The notes below the pieces were generated by a model that worked only from the letters and a program-made list of their open reading frames with translations, was not told the DNA's origin and did not search any database. This document shows positions 47,805 to 59,245 of a stretch of 64,000 bases of DNA, piece after piece. The position numbers and the translations under genes were made by a program. The DNA is from Magnetospirillum sp. GTDB taxonomy: Bacteria > Pseudomonadota > Alphaproteobacteria > Rhodospirillales > Magnetospirillaceae. The stretch is taken from the NCBI GenBank assembly GCA_024707145.1, contig JANQAI010000005.1, positions 558,001 to 622,000 of the forward strand, in the 5' to 3' direction. Every line of letters starts with the position of its first letter. Position 1 is the stretch's first letter.

Positions 47805-48653
47805 TCAGCGCACCGCGCCGAAGCCGGCGGGGACGGCGGCACCGCCCAGGTTGCGGCAATAGATGCCGCGCTGGTCGGGGATGGGCTTGAAGCGGTCCGA
47901 GATGCCCAGCACGGTCTCGGCGCCGCCCAGGTAGAGGAAGCCGTCGTCGGGCATGACCTTGCTGATGTTGTCCAGCACGCGGCTCTTGGTGGGCTGGTCG
48001 AAATAGATCAGCACGTTGCGGCAGAACACTACGTCGAACTGCCCCAGCGATTTGAGGTCGTGCAGCAGGTTGTACTCGCGGAACTGGACCATGGCGCGGA
48101 TCGACGGATCGATCTGCCACATCTCATTGTTCTTCTTGAAGTACTTGACCAGCAGCTGGATGGGCAGGCCGCGCTGCACCTCAAACTGGGAGTACAGGCC
48201 GGCCTTGGCCTTCTCCAGCATCTCGTTGGAGATGTCGGTGCCGACGATCTCGACCTTCCAGCCGGGCATCTTGGGCGCCTCTTCCTTCAGGATCATGGCG
48301 AGGCTGTAGGCCTCCTGACCCGAGGAGCTGGCGGCCGACCAGATGCGGAAGCTCTTCTTGGCGGCCCGGCTTTGCAGCATGGCCGGCAGCACCACGTCCT
48401 TGAACTGGTCGAACGGCTTGATGTCGCGGAAGAAGAAGGATTCGTTGGTGGTCATCGCCTCGGTGACCTCGCGCAGGAGGTCTTCGCCGGCGGTGCGCAA
48501 GGACGCCATCAGGTCTTCCAGGCCCTTCATGCCGCGCTTGCGCGCCACCGGGGTCAGGCGTGATTCCAGCAGATAGGCCTTGTCACGGGTGATCACCAAG
48601 CCGGAACGGTCCTTCAGCAGCTTGGCGATGAAGTCGAAATCCTCTGGCCGCAT
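47805..48653 (-). CDS. cheR: Chemotaxis protein methyltransferase CheR
   Basis: 282 residues; SAM-dependent methylation of receptor glutamates. N-terminal helical domain and C-terminal methyltransferase: TTNESFFFRDIKPFDQF, RIWSAASSSGQEAYSLAMIL (SAM loop), GTDISNEMLEKAKAG, FDVVFCRNVLIYFD. Last gene of the che operon, 4 nt past the cheB stop. Confidence 0.96.
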   Translation of the reverse strand: MRPEDFDFIAKLLKDRSGLVITRDKAYLLESRLTPVARKRGMKGLEDLMASLRTAGEDLLREVTEAMTTNESFFFRDIKPFDQFKDVVLPAMLQSRAAKKSFRIWSAASSSGQEAYSLAMILKEEAPKMPGWKVEIVGTDISNEMLEKAKAGLYSQFEVQRGLPIQLLVKYFKKNNEMWQIDPSIRAMVQFREYNLLHDLKSLGQFDVVFCRNVLIYFDQPTKSRVLDNISKVMPDDGFLYLGGAETVLGISDRFKPIPDQRGIYCRNLGGAAVPAGFGAVR

Positions 48654-48657
48654 GGCT

Positions 48658-49808
48658 CTAGCGCCTCGACGCCAGCTTGATCATCCAGGGCGCGATCTCG
48701 GGCAGCGGCAGCACGGCGGAACAGATGCCGGCATTGGCCGCCGCGCCGGGCATGCCCCAGACGACGGAGGTTGCTTCATCCTGGGCGATCACGGTGCCGC
48801 CCCCTGCACCACCACCTGGCCGCCCTTGGCCCCGTCGGCGCCCATGCCGGTCAGGACCGCCACCAGCACGCGCTTGCCGTAGGCGGCGGAAATGCTGCGC
48901 AGCATGGGATCGACGGCGGGGCGACAGAAATTCTCAGGCGGGTTCTTGTTCAGGCGGATGATCTTGTCGGCGCCCTTGGTCTCCACCAGCATGTGGAAGT
49001 CGCCGGGCGCGATGTAGACGCGGCCGCCCTTGATCACCTCGCCGTCGACGCCTTCCTTGGCGTCCCAGCCCGACACCCGGCTGATGTGCTCGGCCAGGAT
49101 GGTGGTGAAGGTGGCAGGCATGTGCTGGGTGATCAGGATCGGCTGCTTCACCGTGCCGGCGCGCATGGTGCCCAGCAGGTTGAACAGCGCCTGCGGGCCG
49201 CCGGTCGAGCTGCCGATGGCGATGACGTCGGGCACTTCGGGCGTGTGGCTGCGCAACTGGACCGGCCCCTGCGGATGCAGGGCGCTGGGCCGCGGCAGGG
49301 GCGCGGCCGGGCGCGGCGCACTGGACACGCCGGGGCGGGCCTTGCGGCTGGGGTCGCGGCGGCGCGCTTGGCCCAGGGCCTTGACCTTGGCCAGCAATTC
49401 GCTCTTGAAGTCCATGCCGCCGGCCAGTTCGCGGGTGGCGGTGGGCTTGGGGATGTAGTCGGCGGCGCCCATCTCGAGCGCGCGCATGGAAATGTCGGCG
49501 CCCTTCAGGGTCAGCGTCGACTGCATGATGATGCGCACACCCGGATCGGCGGCAAGCAGCTTGGGCAGCGCGGTCATGCCGTCCATCACCGGCATCTCGA
49601 TGTCCAGCACGATGACGTCGATTTCCTGGCGCTCCAGCGCCGACAGCGCCATCTGGCCGTTGCCCACCGAGGCAATGACGGCAATGCCCGGGTCTTCTTC
49701 GAGGATGCGGGTGACCAATCCCCGGACAACCGCCGAATCGTCCACCAGCATGACGCGGATCTGATCGGCGGTGCCGTTTGCCGGCGAGGTGGCGGGGTCT
49801 AAGGCCAT
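48658..49808 (-). CDS. cheB: Chemotaxis methylesterase/deamidase CheB (apparent frameshift near 48800)
   Basis: About 383 residues if one base is restored. Receiver domain ([20 protein letters not shown], Asp in [13 protein letters not shown]) plus methylesterase domain ([16 protein letters not shown] with the catalytic Ser, [13 protein letters not shown] with His, [15 protein letters not shown] with Asp). The frame is lost at a run of five G on the coding strand (48800-48804); six G would give [20 protein letters not shown], the conserved end, running to the TAG at 48658. Confidence 0.93.
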
Positions 49809-49848
49809 GGAAGCGGGGCGTCCTTGAAACGGAATAAGGGACAGGCGC

Positions 49849-50214
49849 TCAGAGCAGCCCGACTTGCGAGAACTTGGCCTGCAGGATTTCGCTGTCGAAA
49901 GGCTTCATGATGTATTCGTTGGCGCCGGCGGTGATGGCCTCCTGGATGTGGTCGATGTCGTTCTCGGTGGTGCAGAATACCACCACCGGCTTGTCACCAC
50001 CCGGCAGCTTGCGCAGCTCGCGCAGGAAGTCGATGCCGTTCATCACCGGCATGTTCCAGTCCAACAGTACCGCGTCGGGCATGTTGGCCTTGCATTGATC
50101 GAGCGCCTGCTGCCCGTCCTCGGCCTCGGCCGTGGTGAAGGCGAGCTCATGCAGGATTTTCCGGGCCACCATGCGGATGACCTTGGAATCATCGACGATC
50201 AGACAGGACTTCAT
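49849..50214 (-). CDS. cheY: CheY-type response regulator
   Basis: 121 residues, single receiver domain: CLIVDDSKVIRMVARKIL, phospho-Asp in AVLLDWNMPVMNG, Thr in FCTTENDI and Lys in YIMKPFDSE. Binds the flagellar switch or an equivalent target when phosphorylated by CheA. Between cheW and cheB. Confidence 0.94.
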   Translation of the reverse strand: MKSCLIVDDSKVIRMVARKILHELAFTTAEAEDGQQALDQCKANMPDAVLLDWNMPVMNGIDFLRELRKLPGGDKPVVVFCTTENDIDHIQEAITAGANEYIMKPFDSEILQAKFSQVGLL

Positions 50215-50301
50215 GCCCTCATAGCCTCCTCGGGCAAGGCGCCAACGCCCCAGGCGCGCCTTGCCGGTAAACCCGCCCTGGATACTTGGTCTATACTCTT
50301 A

Positions 50302-50787
50302 CTATTCGTTCCTGTTGAAATCCAGCAGCTTGGCTACGTCCAGCACCACAAGCAGCTTGTCCTCAAGCCGATAGATACCCGCCGAGAACTCACGCCACAT
50401 GGGGTCCAGCGTCGGCGGGTTGCGTTCGAACTTGGCGGCGGGCAGGGACAGCACCTCGCCCACCTGGTCGACCATCAGCGAATACAGCTCGCCGCCCTGG
50501 TCCACCACCACGCTCATGCCCTTGTTGTCGCCGCCCTGGTTGGGCAGGCCGAGGCGCAGGCGTACGTCGATGGCGGTGACGATGCGGCCGCGCAGGTTCA
50601 GCGACCCCGCCACCTCGCGCGGGGCCAGCGGGATGCGGGTGATCTTCTGCGGGCCCAGCACGTCCTGGACCGTCAGCACCGGGATGCCGAACAGCTGGCC
50701 CTCGATGTACATGGTCACGTAGTCCTGGGTCTCCGGAGCGGCGAGCTCGGTTCCAGGGCGCTTTCCGGCGGGGACGATCTGGTTCAC
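50302..50787 (-). CDS. cheW: Chemotaxis adaptor CheW
   Basis: 161 residues, one CheW domain (YVTMYIEGQLFGIPVLTVQD, GSLNLRGRIVTAIDVRLRLG). Links chemoreceptors to CheA in the signalling array. Follows cheA by 57 nt on the same strand. Confidence 0.95.
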   Translation of the reverse strand: MNQIVPAGKRPGTELAAPETQDYVTMYIEGQLFGIPVLTVQDVLGPQKITRIPLAPREVAGSLNLRGRIVTAIDVRLRLGLPNQGGDNKGMSVVVDQGGELYSLMVDQVGEVLSLPAAKFERNPPTLDPMWREFSAGIYRLEDKLLVVLDVAKLLDFNRNE

Positions 50788-50844
50788 TTCGTGGCCCCCT
50801 AAACGGGCGTTGATCCATCATGGCGAAGGGGTTGCGAAGGAGGG

Positions 50845-53602
50845 TCATGCGGCCCCCTTGATCGCGGCGAGCGTGGTGGCGATGGTGGTCAGCAGCGAGT
50901 CGCGGTCGAACTTGGCGACGTAGTCGTTGAAGCCCACTTGGCGGCCGCGCTCGAAGTCCTTCTCGGTGGCGTGGCTGGACAGCGCGATCATGGGGGTCGC
51001 CTGCCAGCGGCCCTCGGCGCGGACGGCGGCGGCGAAATCGAAGCCGCTCATGCCCGGCATCTCGATGTCGCTGATGATCATGTCGAAGTCGTGGCCCTGC
51101 TCGCGCAGTTGCAGCGCCCGGTCGGGCCCTTCCACCGCGACCACCTCATAGCCGGCCACACCCAGCAGCGGGGTCAGCAGGTTGCGGAAGAACGGGCTGT
51201 CGTCCACCAGCAGGATGCGCGGCTGCAGATGCTCCTCGGCGCCGTATTCCTTGTCGTTGCGGCCGAACCAGTCGCCGAAGGCCTGCGGCAGGTAGTAGCC
51301 CGCATCGATGATGGTGGTGGCCTTGCCGGCGATGACGGCGGTGCCGATGACGCCGGGATTGTCGGCGGTCAGCTCCACCTTCAGGCGGTCCTCGACGATG
51401 TCGACGATCTCGTCCACCACCAGGCCCATGGTGTGGTCGCGGTCCGAGAACACCAGCACCGGCTGGCGGCCTTCGTCGCGGAAGTGGGTCGAACCGTCGA
51501 TGGCCACCAGCGGCATGAGGTGGCCGCGGTACTGCACCATGGGCTTGCCGTGGCTGTACTCGACTTCCTTGACCTCGATCTCCTCCAGGCGGGCCACCAG
51601 GGCCAGGGGCACCGCCTTGAGGTCGTCGCCGCCGGCGCGGAACACCAGCAGCGAGGTCTTGGCGTCGCCGTGCATGTCGCGCACCACGGTCTGTTCGGTG
51701 GTCTGGCCGCCGCCCAGCAGCGCGGATTCGCCGGTGGCGCCGGCGATGCCGTTGGGGTCCAGGATCATGATCACCGAGCCGTCGCCCAGGATGGTGTTGC
51801 CCGAGAACATGGAGATGTGGCGCAGGATCGGCGCCACCGGCTTGACCACGATTTCCTCGGTGTCGAACACGCGGTCGACGATGATGCCGAAGGTGTAGGT
51901 GCCCACCTGGGTGACGACGATGAAGGTCTCCTGCACCGACTGCTCGTCGTTCAGGCGCAGCAGCTTCTTCAGCGACACCAGCGGCAGCAGGCGGTCGCGC
52001 AGGCGCAGCACCGGCGCGTTGTTGATCATCTCGATGCCGTGCTCGGAATTGGCGGTGGTGCGCACCAGCTCCAGCACGCTGATCTGCGGGATGGCGAAGC
52101 GCTCGCTGGCGCATTCCACGATCAGGGCCGAAACGATGGCCAGGGTCAGCGGGATCTTGATGACGAAGGTCGAGCCCTTGCCCGGGAAGGACTTCAGGCT
52201 CGACGGTGCCGCCGATCTTCTCGATGTTGGTGCGGACGACGTCCATGCCGACGCCGCGCCCCGACACCGAGGTCACCTTTTCGGCGGTGGAAAAGCCGGC
52301 CTTGAAGATGAACTGGTAGATCTGCTGGGGCGTCATCGTCTCCAGTTCGGACTCGGTGGAAAGCCCGTTGGCGATGGCCTTCTGCTTGATGCGGTCCAGG
52401 TTGAGGCCGCGGCCGTCGTCGGAAATCTCGATGATGATGTGGCCGCCCTCGTGGAAGGCGTTCAGCACCACCTTGCCCACTTCCGGCTTGCCCGCCTTCT
52501 TGCGCTCCTCCGGCCCTTCCAGGCCGTGGTCGGCGGAGTTGCGCACCATATGGGTCAGCGGGTCCTTGATCAGCTCAAGCACCTGGCGGTCCAGCTCGGT
52601 CTCGGCGCCCAGCATCTGCAGGTCGATCTTCTTGCCCATTTCGACCGAGAGGTCGCGGACGATGCGCGGCAGCTTGGCCCAGGCGTTGCCGATGGGCTGC
52701 ATGCGCGTCTTCATCACCCCTTCCTGCAGGTCGGTGGTGATGTGCGACAGGCGCTGCAGCGGCGCGGTGAACTCGCTGTCGTCACGGCCGCGCACCATCT
52801 GGAGCAGCTGGTTGCGGGTCAGCACCAGCTCGGACACCAGGGTCATCAGGTTTTCCAGCAGCTCCACGTTGACGCGGATGGTCTGGGCGGCGACGGCGGA
52901 TTCCTTGGCCTCGCCGGCCTGGGCGGCGGGGGGCGAGTCCTTGAGCACGGCGGGCGGGGCGGCGGTGGGGGCGGGGACGCCGGCCTTGACCTCGGGGGCC
53001 TTGGCCTCGGGTTCCGGCGCGGGTGCGGCGGCGGCCTCCTTGGCGGCCTGGGCGGCGGCTTCCTTGGCGCGCTCCTTGGCCATCTCGGTCAGGATGTCGG
53101 TTTCCGAGGCGGCCTTCTTGCCGGCGGCGTAGGCGGCTTCCACCTCGGCCAGCAGGTCGGCGGCGACCGGGAAGGGGCGATCCTCTTCAGCAGGGGCGGC
53201 GGCGGGCGCGGCGGCCGACGGCTGGTAACGCCCCTCGGCCATGGCGTTGAGCTTCTCGATCAGGTCTTCGTCGCTGCCTTCCGGCTCGCACTCGTTCTGC
53301 TCCAGGTGGCCCAGGATCAGCTTGATGCGATCGATGGCCTGCAGGATCAGGGTCACCGCGTCGGGGGTGACCTCCAGCTCGCCGTCGCGGAACTTGCCGA
53401 GCACATTCTCGGAGGCGTGGGCCACGTGCTCCAGGCGGGGCAGGCCGAGGAAGCCGCAGGTGCCCTTGATGGTGTGGACCAGGCGGAAGATGTTCTGCAG
53501 AATCCCCGGTTCCGGGTTCTGTTCGAGCTTGACCAACTCGACGTCGAGCACGGAAAGGCTTTCCGATGTCTCGGTCAAAAATTCGCTCAGGAGATCATCC
53601 AT
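50845..53602 (-). CDS. cheA: Chemotaxis kinase CheA with C-terminal receiver (apparent frameshift at 52197-52198)
   Basis: About 918 residues after correction. Order: P1 Hpt (RLVHTIKGTCGFLG with the phospho-His), long Ala/Glu/Pro linker, P3 dimerisation, P4 ATPase (HMVRNSADHGLEGPEER, DDGRGLNLDRI, GRGVGMDVV), P5 CheW-like, and a C-terminal receiver domain (ILLVDDSPFFRNLLTPLL, Asp in MIISDIEMPGMSG). A CheA-receiver fusion resembles the CheAY type of related alphaproteobacteria. The frame breaks at GAGC[C]TGAAG. First gene of the cheA-cheW-cheY-cheB-cheR operon. Confidence 0.94.
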
Positions 53603-53720
53603 GGTCGACTCCAGGCTCCGCACCCTAAAATCACCGCCGCGCGCCACTAGCCATTCGCCCCCTGGGCACACGGGCAGCAACTTCGACTAATATCACGGTC
53701 CTGCTAGCTTTAGAAGAACC

Positions 53721-54377
53721 CTAACCCTCCGAAGGAGATACTCCTCCGTTGGGAGGGGACGACAGTCCTTCGACCGTCAAAGCGAGCCCTTCGGCCGTCA
53801 ATTCCACCTTCAAGCGACCGCCCATCCGTTCGGCCAGGACCTGGGCGAAGCGGGCCTGTCCGCCACGCGGACCCGTGGGCTGGGCGCCGTCGGCCAGCAC
53901 CTGCCGGGCCTCGTCGCTCAGCGCGGCGGGCTCGCCATGGGCGACGACGCGGAGACGGCCGCCCTCCAGCCCGATGCGGATGCGGCCGCCGCGCGGCAGC
54001 GCGTCCTTGGCCAGCAGCACCAGGTTGAGCAGTAGGCGCGCCGTGGCGCCGTCCACCGCCACCGGCGGCTCCGGCCACGACAGGGCGATACCCGGCGAGG
54101 CGGCCGACACCTGGGTGGCCAGATAGTTTTCCATCAGGTCGCGCAGCACGGCGCTGGCCTGCGGGCTCGAGGCGGCGGGGCCCAGGGTGGCGCGGAAGAA
54201 CTTCAGCCGTTGGGCGGCGCCGGCGGCGGCGCCGGCCACCAGGCCCAGGGTCTCGGGATCGGGCGCCTCGTCCAGATCCTCGAACAGTTCGGCGCCGGCG
54301 GCGGCGGCGCCGACCGGGCCCGAGAGGTCATGGCAAAGGCGGGCACACAACAATTCGGCGAGCTGCAAGGGATCCAT
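53721..54377 (-). CDS. chpT: ChpT-type histidine phosphotransferase
   Basis: 218 residues. The dimeric Hpt fold of ChpT is marked by LAELLCARLCHDLSGPVGAA with the phosphorylated His, followed by a Bergerat-like domain (LLLNLVLLAKDALPRGG) that lacks ATP-binding boxes. In Caulobacter ChpT relays phosphate from CckA to CtrA and CpdR. It ends 118 bp upstream of cheA on the same strand. ATG 54377 fits the usual family start. Confidence 0.9.
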   Translation of the reverse strand: MDPLQLAELLCARLCHDLSGPVGAAAAGAELFEDLDEAPDPETLGLVAGAAAGAAQRLKFFRATLGPAASSPQASAVLRDLMENYLATQVSAASPGIALSWPEPPVAVDGATARLLLNLVLLAKDALPRGGRIRIGLEGGRLRVVAHGEPAALSDEARQVLADGAQPTGPRGGQARFAQVLAERMGGRLKVELTAEGLALTVEGLSSPPNGGVSPSEG

Positions 54378-54502
54378 GAGGCGACGCCCGGCCCGTTTCG
54401 GCTGTTCAAACCATACGAAAGTAACGTACCAGCGTTGCCTGTGGCTGCGAAGGAGATTCGTCGAAAGCGGATGTGAAGCTTCCCGGACAACCCCAGATGG
54501 GA

Positions 54503-56420
54503 TCAGCCGGCGGTTTCCGCCGCCAGCCAGGCCTGGAACATCAGCGCGTGCCACAATTCGCCCTGCCAGTCCCTGGCCCCCGAGCGGTGGTCGTGCCAGC
54601 ATCCGGCAACCAGGGCGGCGTCGAGCAGGCCCTGGCGCCGCATCAGGTCTTCCGACAGCAGGTCGTCGGCCCAACCCTTGAGAGGACCGGACAGCCAGCG
54701 GCCGATGGGCACCCCGCCGCCCGTCCCGGGCCGGCCCACCAGTTCGCGCGGGACATAACGGGACAGCACGTCGCGCAGCACCGCCTTGCCGGTGGTCCCC
54801 TCGATCTTCATGGCGGCGGGCAGGCTCCAGGCGAATTCCGCCACCGCGTGGTCGAGGAAGGGCTGGCGCGCCTCCAGCGACGCCGCCATGGCGGCGCGGT
54901 CGGTCCTGACGCACAGGTCGTCGGGCAAATAGCCCAGCGTGTCCACCACCATCACCGTCAGGGCGGGATCGCCGAACTCGGGCTGGCGCGCCGGATCGGT
55001 GTAGATGGTCTCGGCGGCGTGGGCGCCCGGCACCGGCGCCGGCATGCCGCGCCAGCACGAATAGTGCAGCCCCAGCAGGCTCGGGGATGGAGGCGGCGGA
55101 CAACGCCTCGAAGCTTTTCTTCAGGCCATAGCCGGGATAGGGCCGGCGCCTGCGTCCGGCCAGGCGGGCCAGTCCGTTGAGCGGAGCCGAGGGAATGGCG
55201 GCCAGGGCGCCGGCCAGCCGGCGGGTCCAGTCGGGGGTGGCGCGCAGGCGCTGCCAGTCGGCGGGGATGGAGCGGTAGATGCCATGGCCGCCGAACAGTT
55301 CGTCGGCGCCGTCGCCCGACAGCGCCACCACGACCTGGCGGCGGGTCGCCTCGGCCAGCAGGCAGGCAGGCAGTTGGGCGGGGTCGGCGAAAGGCTCGTC
55401 CCAGATGGCGGGAAGCCTGGGCACCAGCGCCAGCGCCTCGTCGTCGCCCACCCGCACTTCGGTGTGGCGGGTGCCCAGGTGGGCGGCCACGGCGCGGGCA
55501 TGGGAGCTGTCGTCCTCGCCCTGCCGGCCGAAGCCCACGGTGAAGGAGTGCACGGGGTCGCTGGCCAGTTCCTGCATGATGGCGGCGGTGATCGCGCTGT
55601 CCACCCCGCCCGACAGGAAGACGCCCACCGGCACGTCGGCCTGCATGCGCAGGCTGACCGAGGCGCGCAGCAACTGGTTCAGCCGCTCGGCGGCGGCGGC
55701 GCGGCCGCCGGTGAAGCTGCCGGCCAGGGCGTGGGCGCGTTCGGCGGCCGACCAGTAGGGGCGGATGACGTGGTCCGAACCCTTGACGCTCATCACGCTG
55801 CCGGGGGGCAGCTTGCGGGCATGGGTGTAGATGGTGTGGGGCGACGGCACCCAGCCCAGCTTGAGATAGGCGGCCAGGGCATCGCGGTCGATGGTGCGGT
55901 CGAAGCCGGGATGGGGCTTCAGCGCCTTCAGCTCCGAGCCGAACATCAGCGTGCCGCCGCACATGGCCCAATAGAGCGGCTTTTCGCCGAAGCGGTCGCG
56001 GGCCAGATAGAGGGTGCGTTCCAGCCGGTCCCACAGGGCCATGGCGAACATGCCGTCGAAGGCGGCCAGCGCCCGTTCGACTCCCCAGCGCGACACCGCC
56101 TCCAGCAGCACCTCGGTGTCGGAACGGCCGCGCCATTCCACCGGTTCCAGCCGCGCGCGCAGTTCGCCGTGATTGTAGATCGCGCCGTCGAACGCCACCA
56201 CCCAGCGGCCGTCGCGCGACGGCATGGGCTGGTGGCCGTGGGGCGACAGGTCCAGGATGGCCAAGCGGCGGCAGCCCAGCGCCATGCCGGCGCCGTCATC
56301 GCTCCACACGCCGGCATCGTCGGGGCCGCGATGGACCAGGGTGCCGGCCATGGCTTCGGCCACCCGGCTCCGCTCGGGCGTGTCGGAGGTGATGTCGAGG
56401 TAGCCGGCGAATCCGCACAT
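54503..56420 (-). CDS. asnB: Glutamine-hydrolysing asparagine synthase (apparent frameshift at 55078-55079)
   Basis: About 638 residues after correction. N-terminal glutaminase with the required Cys-2 (MCGFAGYLD), VHRGPDDAGVW and YNHGELRARL; C-terminal synthase domain with the PP loop VFLSGGVDSAITAAIM and ALSGDGADELFGG. The family includes asparagine synthetases and amidotransferases of exopolysaccharide loci (exosortase type). The frame breaks at GAGC[C]TGCTG. Confidence 0.9.
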
Positions 56421-56570
56421 TCGATGATTTGCCCGCAGGTCTTGCCTGGAGCGAACCTTAGCCCCCGCCGGGACGGGCGGCAAGCGGGCTCGCCCGCCGT
56501 TCCGGGAGAAAACGCCGGATAAGGATTGGGGGCAGTCCGGCAGGAACGGCGGGCGATCTCGGAAAACGGT

Positions 56571-58155
56571 CTAGTGGCCCCCGGCGGCGCCCCCTTGGCC
56601 GAGGGGTGGCGCACCTTGTGCACCAGCGGCATCAGCATCAGGCCGACGGCGAATACCATGGACATGCCCAGCAGCACGTCGCCGAAGGCCATGGTCATGG
56701 CCTGCTGCCTGGTGATGCGGTACAGCGCCAGCAGCGCCGCCTTGTCGGGGTCGCCGGTGATCAGGTCGGTGTAGCGCGCCGCCATGTTCTGCAGGCGCGT
56801 CACCGCCTCCAGGTTGCCCTCGGTCAGGCGCTCGCCCAGGCGGGCCATGTGCAGGTCGACGCGGTGGGTGACGGCGGTGGTGATGGCGGCCAGGCCGACG
56901 GCGCCGCCGGTGTTGCGCATCAGGTTGTAGAGACCCGAGGCGTTCTGCACCTTGGTGGGCGGCAGGTGGCCCAGCGCCACCGCATTCACCGGCACCATGC
57001 AGAACATCAGGCTGAGGCCGCGCACCGCCTGGGGCAGGAACATCTCCCAATAGCCCCACTCGCTGGTCAGGTGGCTGTTCAGCCACAGGCCGGTGCCGAA
57101 CAGGCCCAGGCCCACCGCCAGCATGGCGCGCAGGTCCACATGGCGGGCCAGGTTGCCGGCCAGCGGCGCCGACAGGAACTGGAACAGGCCGGTGACCATC
57201 ATGGTCAGGCCGATTTCCAGCGACGAATAGCCGCGCACCCGGCCCAGGTAGAGCGGAATGACGTAGACCGAGCCGTAAAGGCCGATGCCGATGATGAAGC
57301 TGAAGATGCAGCCGGAAAGGAAGTTGCGGTCGGCGAAGGCGCGCAGGTCCACCACCGGATGGTCGTAGGTCAGCTCGCGCCAGATGAAGGCCAGCCCGGC
57401 CAGAACCATGACCGCGGTGAAGGCGACGATGGCGATGTCGTCGAACCAGTCGTTGCGCGGGCCCTCTTCCAGCACGTACTGCATGGAGCCCAGGAACAGG
57501 GCGATCAGCACCACGCCCCTGAGGTCGAAACCCTTCAGCAGATTCAGCCGGGGCCGGTCCACGTCCACGAAGGTGACCACCACGGCGGCGACGATCAGGC
57601 CGGGCACCACGTTGATCAGGAACAGCCAGTGCCAGCTCCACAGGTCGGTCAGCCAGCCGCCCAGGGTCGGCCCCAGGGTGGGGGCCATGGTGGCGGTCAG
57701 GCCGATCAACACCGACACGCCCGCCTGCATGCGTGGCGGGAACAGGATGAAGCTGGTAGCGAACACGGTGGGGATCATGGCGCCGCCCAGGAAGCCCTGA
57801 ATGGCCCGCAGCACGATCATGGACTCGATGTTCCAGGCGAAGGCGCACAGCGCGCTGGCCCCGGTGAAGGTCAGGCACGAGGCGAAGAACAGCCAGCGGG
57901 TGGAAACCACGCGGGCCAGCCAGCCCGACAGCGGGATCATCACCACCTCGGCGATCAGATAGGCGGTCTGCACCCAGCTGACCTCGTCCGCCGAGGCCGA
58001 GATGCCGGCCTGGATCTGCGACAGCGAACTGGCGACGATCTGGATGTCCAGGATCGCCATGAACATGCCCACCACCATGGCGTAGAAGCCGATCCAGTCC
58101 CGCGCGCTGACCACGCGCTGGTCGGGGGGATGGCGGTGCGGTCCAGGTGGGTCAT
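56571..58155 (-). CDS. EmrB/DHA2-family MFS efflux pump (two apparent frameshifts)
   Basis: Fourteen-helix drug:H+ antiporter, about 528 residues once a base is restored in each of two runs (5' at 58124-58129, 3' at 56578-56582). FMAILDIQIVASSLSQIQAG, EVSWVQTAYLIAEVVMIPLSGWLA and WHWLFLINVVPGL are family motifs. The start is MTHLDRTAIPP. Without correction the 5' end is unattached and the 3' end runs into asnB. It follows emrA by 9 nt, forming an inner-membrane/adaptor pair for export, probably with an outer-membrane TolC-like partner elsewhere. Confidence 0.88.
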
Positions 58156-58164
58156 GGCCGGGGC

Positions 58165-59229
58165 CTAACGCTGCGCCGCCTGCTGGGGCGTCAGGTGCTC
58201 GGGCGCGCCGGTGCGGGTGTCCACCCGGGCGACCACCGACAGGCCGGGGCGCAGGCGGCCGGCCAGCGGGTTGTCGGCCGGCAGTTCGATGCGCACCGGC
58301 AGGCGTTGCACCACCTTGGTGAAGTTGCCGGTGGCGTTCTCGGGCGGCAGCAGGCTGAACTTGGCGCCCGAGGCGGGCGAGAAGCCGGTGACGGTGCCGA
58401 TGACGGTGATTCCGGGGAAGGCGTCCACCTCGATCTCGGCCCGCGCGCCCGGGTGCATGTCGCCGATCTGGGTTTCCTTGAAATTGGCGTCCACCCACAC
58501 GGTGGACAGCGGCACCACGCTCAGCAGGTGCTGGCCGGGGCGGGCATAGATGCCCTCGCGCACCACCCGGTTGCCGATGACGCCGTCGACGGGCGCGCGG
58601 ATGACGGTGGCGTCCAGGTCGGTCTGGGCCAGGACCAGCTGCGCCTCGGCCTGTTCCAACTGGGCCTTGGTGATCTCGCGCTCGGCCTCCAGCACCGCCA
58701 ACTGGCGCTTGGCGCCAAGCGCCTGGGCGCTGGAGCCCTTGACGCTGGCCTCGGCCTTGGCGGCTTCCGCCGCCTGGGTGTCGAAGCGCTGGCGGCTGAC
58801 GTAATCGTCGCGCACCAGGCGCTGGGTGCGTTCCAGGTCGGCGCGCGAGCGTTTGAGGTCGGCCTGGGCCGAGGCGATGGAGGCACCGGCCTGGTCCAGC
58901 ATGGCCTGCTGCACCGCCACCCGGTCGTCCAGCTGGGCCAGCGTGGCGCGCCGCGCTGCCACCAGGGCGCGGGCGTCGGCCACGCGGGCCTTGAAGTCGC
59001 GGTCGTCGATGTGCACCAGCACGTCGCCGGCCCTGACCTTCTGGTTGTCGGTCACCGCCACCTGCACCACATGGCCGCTGATCTTGGGCGCCATGCTGGT
59101 GATGTCGCCTTCCACATAGGCGTCGTCGGTGTGCTGCCAGTAGCGCCAGTCGGTCGCCCACTTGACTCCGCCCGCACCGGCGGAAAGGGCGGCGACGGCA
59201 GCGACGGCGAGAAGGACCGGCTTTTTCAT
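58165..59229 (-). CDS. EmrA-type periplasmic adaptor (HlyD family)
   Basis: 354 residues. One N-terminal membrane anchor (KPVLLAVAAVAALSAGAGG), biotinyl-lipoyl-like halves (ISGHVVQVAVTDNQKVRAGD and VIRAPVDGVIGNRVV), a long alpha-helical hairpin (residues ~75-190) and beta-barrel. Works with the EmrB-type MFS pump encoded 9 nt downstream. A palindromic operator sits 17-33 bp upstream of the ATG. Confidence 0.93.
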   Translation of the reverse strand: MKKPVLLAVAAVAALSAGAGGVKWATDWRYWQHTDDAYVEGDITSMAPKISGHVVQVAVTDNQKVRAGDVLVHIDDRDFKARVADARALVAARRATLAQLDDRVAVQQAMLDQAGASIASAQADLKRSRADLERTQRLVRDDYVSRQRFDTQAAEAAKAEASVKGSSAQALGAKRQLAVLEAEREITKAQLEQAEAQLVLAQTDLDATVIRAPVDGVIGNRVVREGIYARPGQHLLSVVPLSTVWVDANFKETQIGDMHPGARAEIEVDAFPGITVIGTVTGFSPASGAKFSLLPPENATGNFTKVVQRLPVRIELPADNPLAGRLRPGLSVVARVDTRTGAPEHLTPQQAAQR

Positions 59230-59245
59230 GGAAGGCTCGAATATG

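Noticed and set aside
55946..59161. A 1071-residue minus-strand open frame spanning emrA, the MFS pump and asnB
   Set aside because: Only the central part is the MFS protein; the ends are shadows joined by two shortened G/C runs. Correcting the runs gives three normal genes.
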